Part shown: piece by piece, positions 8,504 to 17,207 of the stretch
Layout of the letters: the number at the start of each line of letters is the position of its first letter
Position numbering within the stretch: the first letter of the stretch is position 1
NCBI RefSeq assembly: GCF_900100205.1
Contig: NZ_FNEQ01000003.1
Coordinates: 62,001 to 126,000, forward strand
Direction: 5' to 3'
From: Duganella sp. OV510
GTDB lineage: Bacteria > Pseudomonadota > Gammaproteobacteria > Burkholderiales > Burkholderiaceae_D
DNA: 64,000 nucleotides
The notes under the pieces: model-generated
What the model saw: the letters and a program-made list of their open reading frames with translations, nothing else
Database searches by the model: none
What the model was told of the DNA's origin: nothing
Program-made: the position numbers and the translations under genes

Positions 8504-9202
8504 TTACACCGGTAGTTGCAGGCGGTAGCCGACCGCTGTTTCGGTCAGCAGGTAGCGCGGCTGGGTCGGGTCGTCTTCCAGCTTGTGGCGCAGATGGCCC
8601 ATGTAGATGCGCAGATAATGGCCGTTCTCGGCCTGCGACGGCCCCCACACGGCGCGCAGCAGCTGCGGGTTGCTCATCACCCGGCCAGCGTTCGCCACCA
8701 GCACCGCCAGCAGCCGGTATTCGGTCGGCGTCAGGTGCACATGGGCGCCGCCACGCGTGACGCGGCGGTTCTGCAGGTCGACCACCACTTCGCCAAACTG
8801 CACCAGGCCGCTGTTGCCGGCGGCCGGCTGGCGCTGCCGCCGCAGCGTCGCGCGCACCCGCGCCAGCAGCTCGCCGGTGCCGAACGGCTTGGTCAGGTAG
8901 TCGTCGGCGCCGGCGTCCAGCGCGCGTATCTTGTCGTCCTCGCCGACCCGCGCCGACAGCACGATCACCGGCACCGCCGACCATTTGCGCAGGTCGGTGA
9001 TAAAGTCGATGCCGTCGCCGTCCGGCAGCCCCAGATCGAGCACGATCAGGTCGGGCTTGCGCGTGCCGGCGTCGATCAGGCCGCGCTGCAGGCCGGGCGC
9101 TTCATGCACCTGCCAGCCCTCTTCTTCCAGCGCGGCGCGCACGAAGCGGCGGATCTGCGGTTCGTCTTCGACCAGCAGCGCGGTCGGCGCGGTGTCATGC
9201 AT
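8504..9202 (-). CDS. kdpE: Response regulator KdpE
   Basis: 232 aa OmpR/PhoB-type regulator. The receiver domain contains LLVEDEPQIRRFV, the phosphoacceptor in LIVLDLGLPDGDG and the conserved Lys in YLTKPF. The C-terminal winged helix contains LTPTEYRLLAVL and YLRIYMGHLRHKLE. It activates the kdp operon at low K+ or osmotic stress. The start at 9202 (MHDTAPTALLVEDE) overlaps the kdpD stop by eight bases. Its 3' end abuts the convergent VWA gene with only four bases between the stops. Confidence 0.96.
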   Translation of the reverse strand: MHDTAPTALLVEDEPQIRRFVRAALEEEGWQVHEAPGLQRGLIDAGTRKPDLIVLDLGLPDGDGIDFITDLRKWSAVPVIVLSARVGEDDKIRALDAGADDYLTKPFGTGELLARVRATLRRQRQPAAGNSGLVQFGEVVVDLQNRRVTRGGAHVHLTPTEYRLLAVLVANAGRVMSNPQLLRAVWGPSQAENGHYLRIYMGHLRHKLEDDPTQPRYLLTETAVGYRLQLPV

Positions 9203-12179
9203 ATGCTTCCTCGTCCGGCAGCGCCGGTGGTGTGCCCAGTGGCAGGGTGAAGGTGAAGGCGGCGCCGCCCAGCGGCGTGGCCGGCCGGCCGCTGGCGGCG
9301 CTGATGCGGCCACCGTGCGCTTCGACAATGGCGCGGCAGATCGCCAGCCCAAGGCCGACACCGGGCTTGGCCGATTCGCGCTCGCCACGGGTGAATTTTT
9401 CAAACAGCGTGTCTTCCTGCCCCGGCGGCAGGCCGGGGCCGTCGTCGGCCACCGTGACCTTGAGCCAGGCGCCGTGCAGCGCCGCGCTGATCTGGATGTG
9501 CGCGCCGGCCGGCGTGTATTTGGCGGCGTTTTCCAGCAGGTTGGCCAGCACCCGTTCGATCAGCACGGCGTCGTAGCGCAGCAGCGGCAGGTCGGGCGGC
9601 AGCCGCGTGCTGAGCTGGTGGCCTTGCAGCGCGGCGCCGCTGGCGCGCAGCGCGCTGCCCACCACTTCTTCCAGCGGCTGCCATTGCAGGTTGAATGTGA
9701 CGTCGCCGCTCTGGATGCGCGCCATGTCCAGCAGGTTGGCCACCATGGTGCTCATGCGCCGTGCTTCGTCGTGCAGCGCGCGGGCGCTGTCCTGCTGCGC
9801 GGCGCTCAATGGCGGTTTGGAGCCGGCCAGCGATTCGGACAGGCCGACCAGCGAGGTCAGTGGCGTGCGCAGGTCGTGCGACAGCGCCGCCAGCAGCGAG
9901 TTGCGCAGCCGTTCGGATTCCATGCTGACCAGCGCGTCCTGCGCCACGCCGATGTAGTGCACCCGCTCCAGCGCGATGGCGGCCAGCGCGGCGAAGGTGT
10001 CCAATTGCTGCCGCTGCTCGGGGATCAGCATCCAGCGCCGCTGCTGCGGTTCGATCGCCAGCACGCCGCGCGTGCGCATCGGTGCCACCAGCGGCAGGTA
10101 GAAGATGCGGCTGGCCGGCAGCGTGTCAGTGCCCAGCCCGGCCGGCTCGGCACGGTCGAAGGCCCACTGGGCGATGCCGAGGTCGAGCCGCGCGGTGTGG
10201 TCGCTGCCGTTGGCGTTGGCGTTACCGTCGCCGTCGCCGTTGCCGTTGCCGCTGGAATGGCTATGGCCATGGCTTGCGCTGCCGGCAGTCGGCCCGCCGC
10301 CGGCGCCGGTAGCCGTGCCGGCCGGCGGCAGCAGGCGGCCATCGTCGTCCGGCAGCAGCAGCGTGGCGCGCGCGCGGAAGGCTTGCTGGATCACGCTTTG
10401 CGTGCTGTCGAAGATCTGCTCGGTCTGCAACGCGCCGGACAGCTCGCGGGCAAACTCGTACAGCGCCCGCGCTCGCCGCTCGCGCTGCGCTGCCACCCGC
10501 GCCTGGAAGCGCAGCCCGGCCGTCAGGTGGCCGGTGATCAGGCCCACCGCCAGCATGACGCCGAAAGTAATCAGGTACTGGAAGTCGCTGATGGCGAAGG
10601 TGTAGCGCGGCGCCACGAAGAAGAAATCGAAGCTGGCCACACTGACGCAAGTGGCCAGCACCGACGGCCCGCGGCCGTAGCGCACCGCCACCAGCACCAC
10701 CACCAGCAGGAACAGCATGGCAAGGTTGGCCAGGTCCAGCCACGCCAGCATCGGCAGCGCCGCCAGCGCGGTGGCGAGACTGGCGGCGCCAGCCACCAGG
10801 TAGCCAACCACGCGTCGGCGCTTGCCGCGCGGCCCGCCGGCGTCGCTGGTGGCGCTGGTGGCGCTGGTGGCGTTATCCCGCTGGCCACCGTCATGGTCGC
10901 CATGCAGGTGGCCAGCGCTCGCGCTGCCGTGGTTGGCGTCATCGCTCCAGCTGCCCGGCCACAAGCTGCCGGCGCCGTCGCGCATGCCGGCCCTGCCGCG
11001 TTCGGCAGGGGGATTGCGCGGGACGCCGATTTCGATCAGGTCGAGGTCGGGCGCGTGCTGCGCCAGCCGCTTGATGTGCGGCGTCCGCCACGGCTGCGGC
11101 CAGGCGGCACGGTGAGCGCGGCCCAGCACCAGCTTGGACAGGTTGTGGCTGCGTGCGTAGTCCAGCGCCGCCAGCGCGATGTCGGCGCCGGACAGCACGG
11201 CGGTGCTGGCGCCCAGTTCTTCGGCCAGCTTCAGGTGCTTCAATATCTGTTCACGCTGCGCCGCCGGCAGCCGTTGCAGCCCCGGCGTTTCGACATACAC
11301 TGCGTGCCAGCCGGTGCCCAGTTGGCTGGCCAGCCGCGCCGTGCTGCGCACCGTGTGCTCGCCATCGGCGCGCGGGCCGACACAGGCCAGCAGCGCGGCG
11401 CCGGTCTTCCAGATGTCGGCGATGGATTTTTCTACGCGGTATGCGCGCACATCGTCTTCGATGCGGTCGGCGGTGCGCCGCAGCGCCAGCTCGCGCAGCG
11501 CGATCAGATTCCCCTTGCGGAAGAAGTTTTTCGACGCCCGTTCGGCCTGCGCCGCCTGGTACACCTTGCCGCCCTGCAGGCGCGCCAGCAGTTCGTCGGC
11601 CGGCAAGTCGACCAGCACCACTTCGTCGGCCTGGTCGAACACGGTGTCGGGCACCGTTTCGCCGACGCGGATGCCGGTGATGCCGCCCACCACGTCGTTC
11701 AGGCTTTCCAGGTGCTGCACGTTGACCGTGCTGAGGACGTCGATACCGGCTTCCAGCAGCTCTTCGACGTCCTGCCAGCGCTTCGGGTGGCGCGAGCCGG
11801 GCGCGTTGCTGTGCGCCAGTTCGTCCATCAGGATCAGCGCCGGCTGCGCTGCCAGTGCGCCATCCAGGTCGAATTCCTGCAACTGCTTGCCGCGGTGCGC
11901 GACCTGGCGCGGCGGCAGTTGCGGCAGCCCGGCCAGCATGGCGGCGGTGTCGGCGCGGCCGTGGGTTTCCACCACGCCGACCAGCACCGGCTGGCCGGCT
12001 TCCTGCAGCTTGCGGGCGGCAGCCAGCATGGCGTAGGTCTTGCCGACGCCGGCCGAGGCGCCGAAGTAGATGCGCAGCTTGCCGCGCGCGGCCTTGCGCT
12101 GCTGCGCCTGCACCTGCGCCAGCAGCGCGTCAGGGTCGGGGCGTACGGGCTCCCGGCGGAGGTTGTCGTCATTGGCCAT
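9195..12179 (-). CDS. kdpD: Sensor histidine kinase KdpD, enlarged
   Basis: 994 aa, about 100 longer than E. coli KdpD. The order is: KdpD N-domain with Walker A GASAGVGKTYAML, universal-stress-like domain, four close membrane segments (GYLVAGAASLATALAALPMLAWL onward), GAF region, HisKA with SHDLRTPLTSLVG (His near residue 767), and HATPase with LLENAAKYTPAG and DDGPGLPPG. The extra length sits in two low-complexity stretches. One is a Gly/His/Asp/Ser-rich stretch before the membrane part (around residues 400-455), the other a His-Gly-Asn-rich stretch in the GAF region (around 630-660, NGNGDGDGNANANG). It senses K+/ionic conditions and phosphorylates KdpE. Confidence 0.95.
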   Translation of the reverse strand: MANDDNLRREPVRPDPDALLAQVQAQQRKAARGKLRIYFGASAGVGKTYAMLAAARKLQEAGQPVLVGVVETHGRADTAAMLAGLPQLPPRQVAHRGKQLQEFDLDGALAAQPALILMDELAHSNAPGSRHPKRWQDVEELLEAGIDVLSTVNVQHLESLNDVVGGITGIRVGETVPDTVFDQADEVVLVDLPADELLARLQGGKVYQAAQAERASKNFFRKGNLIALRELALRRTADRIEDDVRAYRVEKSIADIWKTGAALLACVGPRADGEHTVRSTARLASQLGTGWHAVYVETPGLQRLPAAQREQILKHLKLAEELGASTAVLSGADIALAALDYARSHNLSKLVLGRAHRAAWPQPWRTPHIKRLAQHAPDLDLIEIGVPRNPPAERGRAGMRDGAGSLWPGSWSDDANHGSASAGHLHGDHDGGQRDNATSATSATSDAGGPRGKRRRVVGYLVAGAASLATALAALPMLAWLDLANLAMLFLLVVVLVAVRYGRGPSVLATCVSVASFDFFFVAPRYTFAISDFQYLITFGVMLAVGLITGHLTAGLRFQARVAAQRERRARALYEFARELSGALQTEQIFDSTQSVIQQAFRARATLLLPDDDGRLLPPAGTATGAGGGPTAGSASHGHSHSSGNGNGDGDGNANANGSDHTARLDLGIAQWAFDRAEPAGLGTDTLPASRIFYLPLVAPMRTRGVLAIEPQQRRWMLIPEQRQQLDTFAALAAIALERVHYIGVAQDALVSMESERLRNSLLAALSHDLRTPLTSLVGLSESLAGSKPPLSAAQQDSARALHDEARRMSTMVANLLDMARIQSGDVTFNLQWQPLEEVVGSALRASGAALQGHQLSTRLPPDLPLLRYDAVLIERVLANLLENAAKYTPAGAHIQISAALHGAWLKVTVADDGPGLPPGQEDTLFEKFTRGERESAKPGVGLGLAICRAIVEAHGGRISAASGRPATPLGGAAFTFTLPLGTPPALPDEEAYA

Positions 12180-12197
12180 GCGCGGATTGTACCCGTC

Positions 12198-12785
12198 TTA
12201 TTGCGGGCTGTGCGGCGATGCCCGGTCGAGCGCCAGGTTCAGCGCCAGCACGTTGACCCGCGCTTCGCCGAAGAAGCCCAGCCACTGCGGCTGCGTGTGC
12301 TGCGCGATCAGCGCCAGCACCTGTTCGTGGCTGATCTTGCGCGCGCCAGCCACGCGGCCGGCCTGGTAGCGCGCGCCAGCCACGCTGATTTCGGGATCGA
12401 GGCCGCTGGCCGAGGCGGTCACCAGGTCGATCGGGATCGCCGCCGTGTTGGCCGGATCGGCGGCCTTCAGCGCGTCGATGCGGCTTTTGACGGCGTCCAG
12501 CAGCGCCGGATTGGTCGGGCCTTGGTTGGCGCCGCCGGAACCGGCGGCGTTGTTGGCCATCGGCGCGGTGGCCGATGGCCGGCCCCAGAAGTACTGCGGC
12601 GACGTAAACGCCTGGCCGATCAGCGACGAGCCGACCGCCTTGCCGTTGACCGCGACGATGCTGCCGCCGGCCTGCGCCGGGAACACAGCCAGGCCGATGC
12701 CGGTGACGGCCAGCGGATAGAGCACGCCGCATAGCAGGGTCAGCGCGGCGAAGATGGTGAGGGCGGGACGAAGTTGCGATGCCAT
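12198..12785 (-). CDS. kdpC: K+-transporting ATPase subunit C
   Basis: 195 aa. One N-terminal membrane helix (ALTIFAALTLLCGVLYPLAVTGIG) is followed by the periplasmic domain with SLIGQAFTSPQYFWGRPSAT, DLVTASASGLDPEIS and RVNVLALNLALD, all typical of KdpC. It stabilises the KdpFABC complex and assists ATP-driven K+ uptake. It lies ten bases after kdpB and 18 bases before kdpD in one operon. Confidence 0.96.
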   Translation of the reverse strand: MASQLRPALTIFAALTLLCGVLYPLAVTGIGLAVFPAQAGGSIVAVNGKAVGSSLIGQAFTSPQYFWGRPSATAPMANNAAGSGGANQGPTNPALLDAVKSRIDALKAADPANTAAIPIDLVTASASGLDPEISVAGARYQAGRVAGARKISHEQVLALIAQHTQPQWLGFFGEARVNVLALNLALDRASPHSPQ

Positions 12786-12795
12786 GACGGCCTCC

Positions 12796-15033
12796 TTAGA
12801 CGAGATTGAATGCGGCCAGCAGCAGGTCGATGGCCTTGATGCCGATGAACGGCAGGATGATGCCGCCGACGCCGTACAGCAGCAGGTTGCGGCGCAGCAG
12901 CGCCACCGCGCCGATCGCCCGGTACTGCACGCCCTTCAGCGCCAGCGGAATCAGCACCACGATGATCAGCGCGTTGAAGATCACCGCCGACATGATGGCC
13001 GACGCCGGGCTGGCCAGCTGCATGATGTCCAGCGCCTTCAGCTGCGGGTAGGTGCCGACAAACGCTGCCGGGATGATGGCGAAGTATTTGGCGATGTCGT
13101 TGGCAATCGAGAAGGTGGTCAGCGAACCGCGCGTCATCAGCATCTGCTTGCCGATTTCGACAATCTCCAGCAGCTTGGTCGGGTTCGAGTCCAGGTCGAC
13201 CATATTGCCGGCTTCCTTGGCCGCCTGCGTGCCGGAGTTCATCGCCACCGCGACGTCGGCCTGCGCCAGCGCCGGCGCGTCGTTGGTGCCGTCGCCGGTC
13301 ATCGCCACCAGCCGCCCTTCGGCCTGGTACTGGCGTATCAGTTTCAGCTTGTCTTCCGGCGTGGCTTCGGCCAGGAAGTCGTCGACGCCTGCTTCGGCGG
13401 CGATGGCGGCGGCAGTCAGGCGGTTGTCGCCAGTGATCATCACGGTCTTGATGCCCATGCGGCGCAATTCGGCGAAACGCTCCTTGATGCCGCCCTTGAC
13501 GATGTCCTTCAGCTCGACCACGCCCATCACGCGGCCATCGTCCACCACCACCAGCGGCGTGCTGCCGCGACGGGCAATATCGTCGACGCTGCGGGCGATC
13601 TCGCTCGGATACGGCTGGCCCAGCGCGGCGACGTACTGGCGCACTGTGTCGGCCGCGCCCTTGCGGATGGCGCGCACTGCGCCGGAGGCAGCGCCGGCCA
13701 TCGCAGGCGTGGCGGCGGCAGCGGCAGCAGCAGCAGCGGCGGCAGCAGCAGCAGCAGCGCCACCGGCAGCGGCGCCGCCCGCGCCTTCCGCCGTGCTGGC
13801 GCCTGCCGGCAGGTCGACGCCGCTCATGCGCGTCTGCGCGCTGAATGGCACGAACACCGCGTTCAGCGCCGCCATCTCACGTTCGCGCAGGTTGAACTTC
13901 TGCTTGGCCAGCACCACGATGCTGCGCCCTTCCGGCGTGTCGTCGGCCAGCGACGCCAGCTGCGCCACGTCGGCCAGCTGCTGCGCGCTGACGCCCGGCG
14001 CCGGCACGAAGGCGGCGGCCTGGCGGTTGCCCAGCGTGATGGTGCCCGTTTTATCCAGCAGCAGCACGTCGACGTCGCCAGCCGCTTCCACCGCGCGGCC
14101 CGAGGTGGCGATCACGTTGGCCTGCATCATGCGGCTCATGCCGGCCACGCCAATGGCGCTCAGCAGGCCGCCAATCGTGGTCGGGATCAGGCACACCAGC
14201 AGCGCGATCAGCACGGTGATGGTCACCGGCGCACCGCTGCCGGCGGCGCTGACTGAAAACAGCGAGAACGGCAGCAGCGTCACCGTCACCACCAGGAATA
14301 CGATGGTCAGCGCCACCAGCAGGATGGTCAGCGCGATCTCGTTCGGCGTCTTCTGGCGCTTGGCGCCTTCCACCATCGAGATCATGCGGTCGAGGAAGGT
14401 CTCGCCGGGATTGGCCGTGACACGCACCACCAGCCAGTCCGACAGCACCCGCGTGCCGCCCGTGACGCTGGAGAAGTCGCCGCCCGATTCGCGTATCACC
14501 GGCGCCGATTCGCCGGTGATGGCGCTTTCATCGACCGAGGCCACGCCTTCGATCACTTCGCCATCAATCGGGATCACGTCGCCTGCTTCGACCAGGATGT
14601 AATGACCTTTGCGCAGGTCCAGCGCCGGCGCCGGCAGCCAGGTCGTGCCATGCTTGGGCGTGGCCAGCTTCTTGGCGCTGACGCTCTGCTTCAGGCTGCG
14701 CAGCGAGGCCGCCTGCGCCTTGCTGCGGCCCTCGGCCAGCGCTTCGGCGAAATTGGCAAACAACACGGTGAACCACAGCCAGACGGCAGTGGCAATGATG
14801 AAGCCGGCCGGCGCCTCGCCGTGGCCGCCCAGCGCCTGCACCGCCAGCAGGCTGGTGATGATGCTGCCGACATACACGACAAACATCACCGGGCTGCGCA
14901 GCTGGGTGCGCGGATGCAGCTTGCGGAAAGCGTCGGCGATGGCCGGCAGCAGCAGCTGCGTGTCGAACATGCGCAGCGTGCGGGCTGGCGGATTGGTGAA
15001 CAGTGTCATTTCTTTTTGGCTTGCTTGTGACAT
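12796..15033 (-). CDS. kdpB: K+-transporting P-type ATPase subunit B with poly-Ala insertion
   Basis: 745 aa; E. coli KdpB is 682. It has the P-type ATPase motifs TGES in the A domain, DKTGT (phosphorylated Asp near residue 327) and the hinge [23 protein letters not shown]. The extra residues form a single insertion in the nucleotide-binding domain, between [12 protein letters not shown] and [14 protein letters not shown] (around residues 400-450). It includes a run of about 16 alanines flanked by Gly/Ala. In ordinary KdpB the corresponding segments are nearly adjacent. The start [12 protein letters not shown] has AAGGAA ten bases upstream. Confidence 0.96.
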   Translation of the reverse strand: MSQASQKEMTLFTNPPARTLRMFDTQLLLPAIADAFRKLHPRTQLRSPVMFVVYVGSIITSLLAVQALGGHGEAPAGFIIATAVWLWFTVLFANFAEALAEGRSKAQAASLRSLKQSVSAKKLATPKHGTTWLPAPALDLRKGHYILVEAGDVIPIDGEVIEGVASVDESAITGESAPVIRESGGDFSSVTGGTRVLSDWLVVRVTANPGETFLDRMISMVEGAKRQKTPNEIALTILLVALTIVFLVVTVTLLPFSLFSVSAAGSGAPVTITVLIALLVCLIPTTIGGLLSAIGVAGMSRMMQANVIATSGRAVEAAGDVDVLLLDKTGTITLGNRQAAAFVPAPGVSAQQLADVAQLASLADDTPEGRSIVVLAKQKFNLREREMAALNAVFVPFSAQTRMSGVDLPAGASTAEGAGGAAAGGAAAAAAAAAAAAAAAATPAMAGAASGAVRAIRKGAADTVRQYVAALGQPYPSEIARSVDDIARRGSTPLVVVDDGRVMGVVELKDIVKGGIKERFAELRRMGIKTVMITGDNRLTAAAIAAEAGVDDFLAEATPEDKLKLIRQYQAEGRLVAMTGDGTNDAPALAQADVAVAMNSGTQAAKEAGNMVDLDSNPTKLLEIVEIGKQMLMTRGSLTTFSIANDIAKYFAIIPAAFVGTYPQLKALDIMQLASPASAIMSAVIFNALIIVVLIPLALKGVQYRAIGAVALLRRNLLLYGVGGIILPFIGIKAIDLLLAAFNLV

Positions 15034-15042
15034 GATGATTCC

Positions 15043-16836
15043 TTATTGTGCATACAGCTGCAGGTGTTCGACCACCGGGCCGAGCGCCAGCGCCGGCACG
15101 TAATTGAGCACGCCGACCAGCACCACCACGCCGCACAGCAGGCCGATGAACATGCCGCCGTGGGTCGGCATGGTGCCGGCGTTGGCCTCCAGCCGCTGCT
15201 TGCCGGCCAGCGAGCCGGCAATGGCCAGGATCGGCACGATCATGGCAAAGCGGCCAAACCACATGGCGATGGCCAGCAGCGTGTTGTAGAACGGCGTGTT
15301 GGCCGACAGCCCGGCAAACGCGCTGCCGTTGTTGTTGGCGGCCGAGCTGAAGGCGTACAGGATTTCGGCGAAGCCGTGCGCGCCGGGATTGGCGATGCCG
15401 GCCCTGCCAGCCTCGCACAGCACGGCGATGGCGGTGCCGGCCAGCACCAGCGTCGGCGTCACCAGGATGGCGATGGCGGTCATCTTCATTTCGTGCGACT
15501 GGATTTTCTTGCCCAGGTATTCCGGCGTGCGGCCGATCATCAGGCCGGCGATGAACACCGCCATGATGGCAAACACCAGCATGCCGTACAGGCCGGAGCC
15601 GACGCCGCCGAAGATCACTTCACCGAACTGCATCAGCAGCATCGGCACCAGGCCGCCGAGCGGCGTCAGCGAGTCGTGCATGGCGTTGACCGCGCCGCAC
15701 GAGGCGGCCGTGGTGACGGCGACAAACAGCGCCGACGCCGACACGCCGAAGCGGGTCTCCTTGCCTTCCATGTAGCCGGCGCTCTGGTCGATATTCAGCG
15801 CCTGCAGGCCCGGATGGGCGGTCTGCTCGGCGCCCATCACCACGCAAGTGCAAATGACGAACAGCACCGTCATCGCGCCCAGCACCGCCCAGCCCTGGCG
15901 CTGGTCGCCAACCATGCGGCCGAAGGCGAAGCACAGCGCGGTCGGGATCAGGAAGATCGCCAGCATTTGCACGAAATTCGACAGCGCGGTCGGATTTTCA
16001 TACGGGTGGGCCGAGTTGGCGTTGAAGAAGCCGCCGCCATTGGTGCCCAGCATCTTGATCGCTTCCTGCGAGGCGACCGGGCCCATGGCGATGGTCTGCG
16101 TGCTGGTGCTCAGATTTTCCAGCACCGGCTGCCCCTGCGCGTCCTTCAGCGGCTGGCCGTCGGCGCCGGTTTTCGGCTGGCTGTAGCTGACCGGGTCGAG
16201 CAGCTGGACCTGCTGGTAGGGCTGGAAGTTCTGGATCACGCCCTGCGCCATCAGGAATACCGCCAGCAGCAGCGACAGCGGCAGCAGCACGTACAGGGTC
16301 GAGCGGGTCAGGTCGACCCAGAAATTGCCGATCGACTTGGCCGAGCGTGAGGCGAAGCCGCGGATCAGCGCATAGGCGACCGCGATGCCGGTGGCGGCCG
16401 AGAAGAAGTTCTGGCCGGCCAGCACCAGCATCTGCGTCAGGTAGCTCATCGTCTGCTCGCCGCTGTAGCCCTGCCAGTTGGTGTTGGCGACAAAGCTGAC
16501 GGCGGTGTCGAAGGCGGAATCCGGGCTGACGTTGGCCATCGCCTGAGGATTCAGCGGCAGCCAGGCTTGCACCCGTTGCAGGCCGTAGGTGACCAGCGCG
16601 CCGATCACGCTGAACAGCAGCAGCGAAGCGGCATAGGCTTTCCAGCCCTGGCCTTCGGCCGGGTTGACGCCGGCCACGCGGTAGATCAGCTGTTCGACGC
16701 GGGCCAGCCAGCCCATGCCGGGGATGCGGCAGCCCGCGCCCTCCCCCACGCGGGTCAGCAGCTTGCCCAGCGGCCAGGCCAGCGCCAGCAGCACCGCCAG
16801 GAAGACGGTCAGCAGAATCAGCGATTGTGCAGTCAT
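15043..16836 (-). CDS. kdpA: K+-transporting ATPase subunit A
   Basis: 597 aa, ten or more membrane segments. It shows the KdpA selectivity-filter-like loops, for example [33 protein letters not shown] and [14 protein letters not shown]. It is the K+-binding and translocating subunit. ATG at 16836 overlaps the kdpF stop (TGATG); a GTG one codon earlier is possible but unlikely. Confidence 0.96.
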   Translation of the reverse strand: MTAQSLILLTVFLAVLLALAWPLGKLLTRVGEGAGCRIPGMGWLARVEQLIYRVAGVNPAEGQGWKAYAASLLLFSVIGALVTYGLQRVQAWLPLNPQAMANVSPDSAFDTAVSFVANTNWQGYSGEQTMSYLTQMLVLAGQNFFSAATGIAVAYALIRGFASRSAKSIGNFWVDLTRSTLYVLLPLSLLLAVFLMAQGVIQNFQPYQQVQLLDPVSYSQPKTGADGQPLKDAQGQPVLENLSTSTQTIAMGPVASQEAIKMLGTNGGGFFNANSAHPYENPTALSNFVQMLAIFLIPTALCFAFGRMVGDQRQGWAVLGAMTVLFVICTCVVMGAEQTAHPGLQALNIDQSAGYMEGKETRFGVSASALFVAVTTAASCGAVNAMHDSLTPLGGLVPMLLMQFGEVIFGGVGSGLYGMLVFAIMAVFIAGLMIGRTPEYLGKKIQSHEMKMTAIAILVTPTLVLAGTAIAVLCEAGRAGIANPGAHGFAEILYAFSSAANNNGSAFAGLSANTPFYNTLLAIAMWFGRFAMIVPILAIAGSLAGKQRLEANAGTMPTHGGMFIGLLCGVVVLVGVLNYVPALALGPVVEHLQLYAQ

Positions 16837-16925
16837 CACAGGTCCTCCGCTTTCAGCAGTGCGACCACCAGGTAGACCAGCAGGCCGGCTGCCGCGATGG
16901 CGCCGATGACATAGAACGTGTTCAT
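16836..16925 (-). CDS. kdpF: K+-transporting ATPase subunit F
   Basis: 29 aa: [19 protein letters not shown] and on to KAEDL. This is a single membrane helix ending in the ALLKAE(D/R) pattern seen in KdpF. It stabilises the complex. ATG overlaps the stop of the preceding 30-aa ORF (ATGA), and its own stop overlaps kdpA (TGATG), so the three are tightly coupled. Confidence 0.93.
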   Translation of the reverse strand: MNTFYVIGAIAAAGLLVYLVVALLKAEDL

Positions 16926-17014
16926 GGCTGGCCTCCCAGCTTGTCGCAGCCGGCGGCCAGCGCCACCGTCAGCAGGTAGAACAGCGCCGTGGCGCCGATA
17001 AATACTAAGTCCAT
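16922..17014 (-). CDS. Predicted 30-aa single-helix peptide leading the kdp operon
   Basis: The sequence begins [20 protein letters not shown] and ends [10 protein letters not shown]. One hydrophobic helix is followed by a short polar tail with a Cys. A GAGGGTG ribosome site lies before the ATG, and the stop overlaps the kdpF start by four bases, so translation is likely coupled. It resembles short hydrophobic ORFs often seen in front of kdpF in beta-proteobacteria and pseudomonads. Its function is unknown; it could be an extra small subunit or a leader peptide. Confidence 0.7.
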   Translation of the reverse strand: MDLVFIGATALFYLLTVALAAGCDKLGGQP

Positions 17015-17088
17015 CACACCCTCACAGGTCTTGTTTTGATAGGGGGAAGCTTAGCCAGATCGGTCTAAAGATTTTGTAAAGACTTGCC

Positions 17089-17114
17089 GGCCGGGTGTAA
17101 ACAAAGCGTAAAAA
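17089..17114 (-). promoter_or_regulatory. Candidate KdpE operator of the kdp operon
   Basis: Read on the minus strand the site is TTTTTAC-GCTTTG-TTTACACC followed by CGGCC. It closely follows the E. coli kdp operator as I remember it (TTTTTATAC, T-run, TTTACACCCCGCC), with the same 11-base step between the two TTTA half sites. It lies about 75 bases upstream of the first ORF of the operon, a normal distance for an OmpR-type activator. Confidence 0.65.
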
Positions 17115-17207
17115 TTTACGGTTTGTTTACGCGCAGGGCGCGACTCTTTAGCACATTTTTACCGGGCCTTGGCTACGCTGCCTGTATCGCAACGACCTTG
17201 GACTATC

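Noticed and set aside
8931..12734. Very long open frame on the plus strand opposite kdpD and kdpC
   Set aside because: It is the antisense shadow of GC-rich coding sequence; its protein is Arg/Ala/Gln/His-rich without domains, while the minus strand encodes complete KdpD and KdpC.
16837..16839. GTG start of kdpA one codon before ATG
   Set aside because: ATG at 16836 overlaps the kdpF stop in the standard TGATG arrangement, and KdpA proteins do not need the extra residue.
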